A program made the position numbers and the translations under genes. From positions 4,712,001 through 4,776,000 of the forward strand of contig NC_060254.1 in the NCBI RefSeq assembly GCF_921293095.1: a stretch of DNA of 64,000 nucleotides, given 5' to 3'. The stretch is from Ischnura elegans (Eukaryota > Arthropoda > Insecta > Odonata > Coenagrionidae). The notes below the pieces were generated by a model. It saw only the letters and a program-made list of their open reading frames with translations. It had not been told where the DNA came from and did no database searches. Positions 58,353 to 64,000 of the stretch are shown here, in pieces (the stretch's first letter is position 1; each line of letters starts with the position of its first letter).

Positions 58353-59282
58353 TATAATTCCTTTTTCATTCCTGTGATTTGAATGGTGTTGAAGGCCATT
58401 AAAAATGCACATATCCAGGAAAAAACATTTGAATTTTTTTCATGGGAATTTTGGAAAAATTCCTCACTTTAGCTGCTGCTTGTTGCAATGTAGCTTGATT
58501 TAACTCACTCCCAATAATTGGCCAGGACATATGAGCCAAAATATTTTCTGTACAGCAAACAATGAGTTTTTATTGCCTTAGAATTAGTAAGTTATACAGC
58601 AAACACTTCCATGCAAAAAGAAATTTTTAGTCCCGAAAAGTCTGTTTTAAAGATATACTACTGTATAAGCCCGTGTAAGAGGCACACCTTTGAGGCAAGT
58701 GATTTATGGTCTGTGGCATCTCGGAAAGGAAAAAAAATCAGAGGCATTGGCTGATGGAGGGCCGAGTGTGGTTCCATGAAATACGGCACTGAGATTCCCC
58801 CAATTGTCGCTCAATCTCTTGGGAAGATTCAAGCTATGTGCCTGCCGTGTTTTGCCTTAAAAATTTCCACCGCTGCAATACTCCTAAGAAGGTGTTTAAC
58901 AGGTTGACTGCCGTGGCGGACACCGGTGTCCGCTGTGGTATCTTCTTCTCCCGCCGTGGCGGTCACCGGTGTCCGCGGAAAAAAGTTCGTCTTCGTGCGC
59001 CGGGTGACCGCCATTTACGTACTTTTGCATAGATATCTTTTCCGCAACGGCCTCAGCTAAACTGTCACTCCTTTGGTTTTTGCTAATTGTTTATAAAATT
59101 TTTTTTGCTGTCTTGAATGTTACTTACGTATTTTTTTATACCGGTTGGCACATTGGAAGCCGTTATCCCTCGAAGTAGACCTCCGGAGACGCTTTTTCCG
59201 TGTTAAATGTTTCATAAACTACGATGTTGTATGAGCAGGGAGTACTTACTCTTTGTTCGTAATCCAGGGCTGCTATATATAC

Positions 59283-59324
59283 ATTAAATCTGAAAGCATA
59301 CTATAGTATGCTTTCAGATTTAAT
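59283..59324. repeat. perfect 42-bp palindrome
   Basis: 21-bp arms without spacer, centred on CTATAG. It lies in the 3' noncoding part of the piggyBac element, between the transposase and the left end. Confidence 0.9.
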
Positions 59325-59641
59325 TGAGAAAGAATATATATCTTCTTTGGGAGACGAATTATATTTTCTACTCAGTGTTTTGCATCCTTCAGATAGTTTC
59401 AACTGGTAAACACATCTATAAAAAGAAATTGAAGAGAAGGATAACAAAATCTTTCCCAGCTTTACCTTATAATTCAAATTAACTTTACCGCAGTAATTTT
59501 GTAGGTCTTTAGAGCCCTCCTCTCACCGACATTTATTCTTACTTTCCCTTGCTCCTGAAATATCAGAAAGATGAAATAAATAATATATATCCTTTTCAAA
59601 TAATCACTTTTTATTGCAATAATGGACAATTATTCATATTT

Positions 59642-61405
59642 TTACAGATGATGTTTATGAAAGCAATCCAAACAGAACCGTGGCTTTTTAGGGCAGTCAT
59701 CACAGTAGGTAGTGACTTTTTTCACTTTGTTTTTTTCAATTTCCCCAAGTTGTTTCTTTTCGTAGCATCCTCGGCAATATTTCCGATTGATTCGCGCACC
59801 TCCTTCCTCCTTTTTGAATGAATGAGTAGCCATTCTTTTCCGTGATGTTTGTGGCAATGTAAGACTGGTCGGAGATCTATCGCCCTGTGACTCATTTCCC
59901 AAAAGCGATCCGATAAGGTTTTCCCTGAATTTTACTATCTGCATCTTACTGCCACAAATTTGGTTGAAAATGAAATAAGCATTCACCACAGAAGTCCCTA
60001 ATAATAGTTCTAACGCTACTTTTCTGTACCATTTCAAAGACCGACGCAATGGCGTTGAATAAGAGGAAAGTTGATCAGAAAGGTCTATGGATGATTTCCC
60101 CTCATTATACTTCAGGATAGCTACTGGTTTCAAAACCCTTGACCTATATTTTTCCACTTCCTCCATCTCGTTTGAGTGGCATGTTGACAATAGCAAAACA
60201 TCGCGTTTATCTTTCCACTTCATTATTGACACACCTCTTTGATTTTCTTTGACTACTATTTCCCCTTTCTTAAGTTTTTTGGCCGTTACATCTTTGGGTA
60301 TTCCCCTCCGATTTTTACGCAGGGTACCTAGTAAATGTGTCCTACGATCAAGAAGTGAATTGGCCAACTCTAAGCTCGTGTAATAATTGTCTGTAACAAT
60401 CGTTCTGCCAGCATCTAGTAACTTCTCGGAGAGCTGCATAACTACAGCTGTTGGAACAGATCGCCTGGCATCGCGCTCACGTCCTGCATAAATTTTCATA
60501 TTCCATACATAGCCCTTACCAGAGCACAATTTAAAAATTTTGACACCGTACTTATGCCTTTTTTGAGGAATGTACTGTTTTAATGCTAACCTGCCTTGAA
60601 ATGGAATAATTGATTCGTCAACGCATAAAATTTCCCCAGGTGTATATAATTCCTGATAATTACAAATGATTTTATCCAAGAGTGGTTGAATTTTATGCAA
60701 ACGGTCTTTGTTTGAATTTTCTTCATTATTGGAGAAGTGCAACATCCGTAACAAGAGTTCAAAACGATTTCTGCTCATGTGAGAAGGAGCTACATCATTA
60801 CGATATATGAAGTTTTTACTCCAGTAGTCAGAAAGTTTTGGCATTTTTACCACACCCATATAAATCAGAATCCCAAAGAGCTTTTTGATCTCATGAAGAG
60901 TTGTCGGTTTCCAATCTACCACACGAGATTTTCTAGAAGTAGTCAGACCTTTCACTTGATTGGCATAAATATTAGTTTGTTCCACTATCATTTCGAGAAT
61001 TTCATTGTCTATAATGTTAGAAAATATTCCAAAAGGGGAAGGATTACTCATATCTGCAACTACAGCACTCAATCCACTCTGCGCCGTAAACTGAAAATTC
61101 GGATGATTTTTCACTGGTTCAGTCCAAAAGTCAGATGACGCATTTGGTGATGAGGGCACCGGTCTATTTAGCTGCACATTTTCACTCTCACTTAGCTCTC
61201 CGTCGGTTGTATCGGAGGTTGCCCCTCGTAGCAATTGTCCATCCTGCAAGGAATCGTCGCTTGAAGAGTTCACTCTGATGTCCTCATCACTGGAAGGGAT
61301 ATATTCATCATTTCCCGTTACACTTTCAGAATCAGATGACTCTTCTAAGTATTTCCTCTTAGCCGCTTCAACAATGAATCTGGTCCGCGGGGTGAATTTA
61401 TCCAT
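59642..61405 (-). CDS. piggyBac transposase, intact
   Basis: 587 residues from ATG 61405 to TAA 59642. The N-terminus (about 22-76) is acidic and Ser-rich. The DDE_Tnp_1_7 domain spans about 120-480. Catalytic aspartates are D263 in ILCVDESIIPFQGR, D339 in IVTDNYYTSLELAN, and D441/D444 in SSIDLSDQLSSY. Basic residues (SRKR, 521-524) precede a Cys/His-rich C-terminal finger (541-587: CRGC, CDDC, CLDC, HKHH) that in this family binds the transposon ends. Length and motifs equal those of known active piggyBac enzymes (about 590 residues). A polyadenylation signal AATAAA lies at 59610-59615. It excises and inserts the element at TTAA. Nothing is missing, so activity is possible but untested. Confidence 0.95.
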   Translation of the reverse strand: MDKFTPRTRFIVEAAKRKYLEESSDSESVTGNDEYIPSSDEDIRVNSSSDDSLQDGQLLRGATSDTTDGELSESENVQLNRPVPSSPNASSDFWTEPVKNHPNFQFTAQSGLSAVVADMSNPSPFGIFSNIIDNEILEMIVEQTNIYANQVKGLTTSRKSRVVDWKPTTLHEIKKLFGILIYMGVVKMPKLSDYWSKNFIYRNDVAPSHMSRNRFELLLRMLHFSNNEENSNKDRLHKIQPLLDKIICNYQELYTPGEILCVDESIIPFQGRLALKQYIPQKRHKYGVKIFKLCSGKGYVWNMKIYAGRERDARRSVPTAVVMQLSEKLLDAGRTIVTDNYYTSLELANSLLDRRTHLLGTLRKNRRGIPKDVTAKKLKKGEIVVKENQRGVSIMKWKDKRDVLLLSTCHSNEMEEVEKYRSRVLKPVAILKYNEGKSSIDLSDQLSSYSTPLRRSLKWYRKVALELLLGTSVVNAYFIFNQICGSKMQIVKFRENLIGSLLGNESQGDRSPTSLTLPQTSRKRMATHSFKKEEGGARINRKYCRGCYEKKQLGEIEKNKVKKVTTYCDDCPKKPRFCLDCFHKHHL

Positions 61406-62924
61406 GTGGAATCACTAATGATGAAAGTAGATTTTGGTTCAACATTTCTTATATAATGAAAAAGATTATGAAAATATTCCAAAAATATACCAAAAAGTAG
61501 AAAAATGCAACTAAATATGTAAACCAATCTTACCAAAAGGACGATGACGCACCAAAGTAGAATTCAGCGCAGGACGCACAAAGTGGCACCGAGCACTCTT
61601 CACATTTCTTCTACTAATCGTATTATAGAAGAAAATGTAGCCTCTTTTCATGTCACTGTGACAGCACTGATCTTTCGAAACGTTCTGTCGTCTCAAGACA
61701 TAAAAGCGCCCTATATATAATGCTACGTATACCTTCAACAAGTAGAAAGGGATACATTGTGTTGATGATGTGATATGAAGTTCCACACAATGATTTACAT
61801 TAGTCGAATAAAAGAGTTCTCCGTCATAAACATAATAGCACTACATGTAGAAGGAAGGAGGGTCTCCTGGTATAACTTGTTGTTTAGTGTCTGTGCAGCG
61901 CCTACTGGCAGGAACGGACTTGAGTATACGCTAGGGAAGGAGACAAAGTTAGCTCCGCGGAGGACAGCTGTGTCCGCGGAGGGGGGGCGGACTGGAGAGA
62001 AAACTGCTACTAAGAAGTGTAATACTGAATATAAAATGAATGTAGGTGTTATTTATCACTACGAATATTTTACTGCACTACAAATGAAGTAATTGCCGTG
62101 TTTTCGTAAATTTATAGGTATCCGCCAGCGCATAAGTTGGTGGTCGTGACGCTGACACCGTGGCGGACACCGGTGTCCGCTAATTAAATTTATCATTAGA
62201 TAGAAAAAATAATGTTACGTGCAATTTATTTTTTCATTAGCAAAGTTTTACTGCACTACAAATGAAGTTATTGCCATATTTTCGTAAATTTGTAGATATC
62301 CGCGAGTGCATAAGTTGGTGGTCGTGACTCCGACGCCGTGGCGGACACCGGTGTCTGCTAATTAAATTTATCATTATAATGAAAAAATTAATGTTATGTG
62401 CAATTTAATATTGCTCAACTCTATTAGTCACAATAAACACATTTAAATATTAACTTGGCCTAAGGGGACATATTTAAAAAAAACCCTCGGCAGTTAACCT
62501 GTTAAACAAAATTGTTCGTGAGTAGGACAAGCATGGTAGAGCAACGACGTATGCAAAGAGACGATAGGAACTCTTTCTAATCCCTCTAATGGGACATTGC
62601 AATCATGAAAGCAATGATTTAAAATTTCGGATTCATATTGAATTTCCGACCATACCTAGTAAGCATCATAAGGTTAAGACTATAAGTGAATACCTACTTA
62701 TCACCGAGAGCCATAGGTATCATGAAAATTAGGCTGAAAAAATACCGCGAAAATTTTTAGTACTGAAAGAGGAAATTTTGATAACTGTCGAAAGTCCAGG
62801 CATACGTCTGCAACACAAACGATAACACAACAACGATAGGATAAAAAAATGCCGCAAATTTTTTTTTCTTCAGCTCCGACGCTCAAAATATGGGTGCGTC
62901 TCTTACATGCACTTATACAGTAAC

Positions 62925-63650
62925 AGAATCATACTGAATAACTCAACACACTGCTGCATTTTAAGCATGCTGGAGAGCTATCAGATGTGCAAAAAATACA
63001 CCTGCAGACTGCAGTTGATGACTTGACAGCTTGTCATGGCATTTTGTGCATTTGATCACAATTTTTCATTGTTTCTTGTACTCTAGGGATGCGTTCCAAA
63101 TCACACATCACGTGCATCGATGTGGGCATGCATAGAGCATATTTTGAGGTTCCGGAAGCATCAACTCACATTGGCTAGCATCAGAAATTCTTGATGCAGT
63201 TGATGCAAAGGCAAGAACGGGCACTGCCCCTAAAATTGTGATGGTGTCTTTGGAGTTAGCATAGGATGTTTATATTGTGCTCCTAAAGTTTTAGGAAAGA
63301 GTTGAAAGAGTTATAGTTATTAGTTTTTGATATAATTAGTCCATCTATAATTGAAAATTGGGAATTCTATATCGATGCGTTGAAGTGAGCATGTAAGTAA
63401 CTTGTTTACGCCCATTCTTAATTTCACAGGTAGCAAAGAATGCAATATACAATCTATAATTTAACTCATTGAAATGCAAGCGTGGTAGTTTTAACCAAAA
63501 TTTTGCTTATATACACTAAATTGTGGAAATTTCCAACACTTAAATGTTGTATTGCAAAAATATTAGTTTACTAGGGAGTGTTTAGCGGTGTGGTCAGAAT
63601 TATAAATTGGCTCCAAGTTGTATGTATTAGGGAGTGGTTATAACATAATA
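62925..63650. other. no identifiable feature
   Basis: AT-rich single-copy-looking DNA. No exon of the dsRBD gene (whose N-terminal part should lie upstream of 57.55 kb on the minus strand) was recognised here. Confidence 0.3.
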
Positions 63651-63654
63651 CATA

Positions 63655-64000
63655 CAGTAAACTCTCGATTATACGAAGCAGGATTTTACGAAGTTTTCGA
63701 TTATACGAAGTGATATTGCGGTCCAGCGAAAAGCCTATGCGAAATACATGGCGCTATTCGATTATACGAAGTTTCGATTATACGAAATGTTTTGAATTTA
63801 CGAACCTCGGATCGGTCCCCAGGAGCGAAAGGCATTCGTTTATACGAACTATGGCGAAATATTTGTCAACAAAACTAGTTACGCCGGCGTAAGTAGCTAA
63901 AAATATCAGCGCTTCCAACTGTGGTTCATCAAAAGTGTGAAATCGTAAATGATAGTGCAACTTTGGAGAGAAAGGGTTCGCCTAAAACCTCACGGTGGAA
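63655..64000 (+). mobile_element. second Tigger copy, cut by window end
   Basis: It begins CAGTAAACTCTCGATTATAC after TA (63653-63654) and is nearly identical to 6954-7300 to the window edge. Same orientation as the first copy. The rest lies outside. Confidence 0.85.

Larger units (their letters stand above)
58900..62501 (-). mobile_element. complete piggyBac transposon (3602 bp)
   Basis: Perfect TTAA duplications at 58896-58899 and 62502-62505. The ends are CAGGTTGACTGCCG and, inverted, CAGGTTAACTGCCG. Near both ends it has repeats of the palindrome GCGGACACCGGTGTCCGC (58916, 58959, 62163, 62341) and a direct repeat of about 179 bp at the right (62070-62370). It encodes one intact transposase on the minus strand. 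It looks young. Confidence 0.95.
58661..62920. mobile_element. MITE of GTGTAAGAGGCGCACC family carrying piggyBac
   Basis: Ends CTGTATAAGCCCGTGTAAGA and, inverted, CTGTATAAGTGCATGTAAGA, flanked by TA (58659-58660, 62921-62922). Without the piggyBac insertion it is about 654 bp. The related element at 52797 shows the piggyBac target unoccupied (at about 53100-53110, inverted). Confidence 0.75.

Overview
The window is eukaryotic nuclear DNA, almost certainly from an arthropod, most likely an insect. It is AT-rich and intron-bearing, and dense with cut-and-paste transposons (pogo/Tigger, hAT, piggyBac, PIF/Harbinger-like), PHD-finger LINEs and tRNA-derived SINE heads. Its best host genes are double-stranded-RNA-binding proteins that look like R2D2/Loquacious/PRKRA, the Dicer partners. 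There are no prokaryotic operons. Most long open frames belong to transposons. The species cannot be named from sequence alone.

Left part (1-12 kb): a LINE 3' end, two opposed tRNA-like SINE heads split by a hAT MITE, a PIF/Harbinger-like MITE, a hAT element carrying a nested piggyBac-type MITE, a 3.6-kb Tigger element with a decayed spliced transposase, and pieces of a Ty3/Gypsy integrase around these insertions.

12-17.5 kb: the first exons of a dsRBD gene on the minus strand (12.66 to 12.32 kb). Just upstream of it lies a long inverted repeat (arms about 1.54 kb, one arm holding a later MITE) that could fold into a very long RNA hairpin.

17.5-26.2 kb: a block bounded by short inverted repeats. 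It holds a 190-bp satellite array, diverged tandem and segmental duplications, and a small spliced minus-strand gene of unknown function near 25 kb.

27-57.6 kb: I trace a second, TE-inflated dsRBD gene on the minus strand through small exons at 57.5, 51.1, 42.9, 33.3, 32.6 and 27.0 kb. They encode the end of one dsRBD, a linker and a complete terminal dsRBD. Exon phases agree, but the 32.6-kb exon has an in-frame TAG. Its introns hold two full-length PHD-finger LINEs in opposite orientations, a decayed hAT transposase, and a nest of three TIR elements whose insertion order can be read base by base. The LINEs join ORF1 to ORF2 in different ways. LINE-1 has a single in-frame stop in the known readthrough context UGA-CUA-G. 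LINE-2 has a -1 frame overlap with a U-UUU-UUU slippery heptamer. In both, ORF2 has no ATG before the endonuclease.

57.6-64 kb: nonautonomous pogo-like elements, then a complete piggyBac element (58900-62501) with an intact 587-residue transposase, perfect TTAA duplications and repeated 18-bp palindromes near both ends. It sits inside a MITE whose empty site is visible elsewhere in the window. The window ends inside a second Tigger copy nearly identical to the one at 6954.
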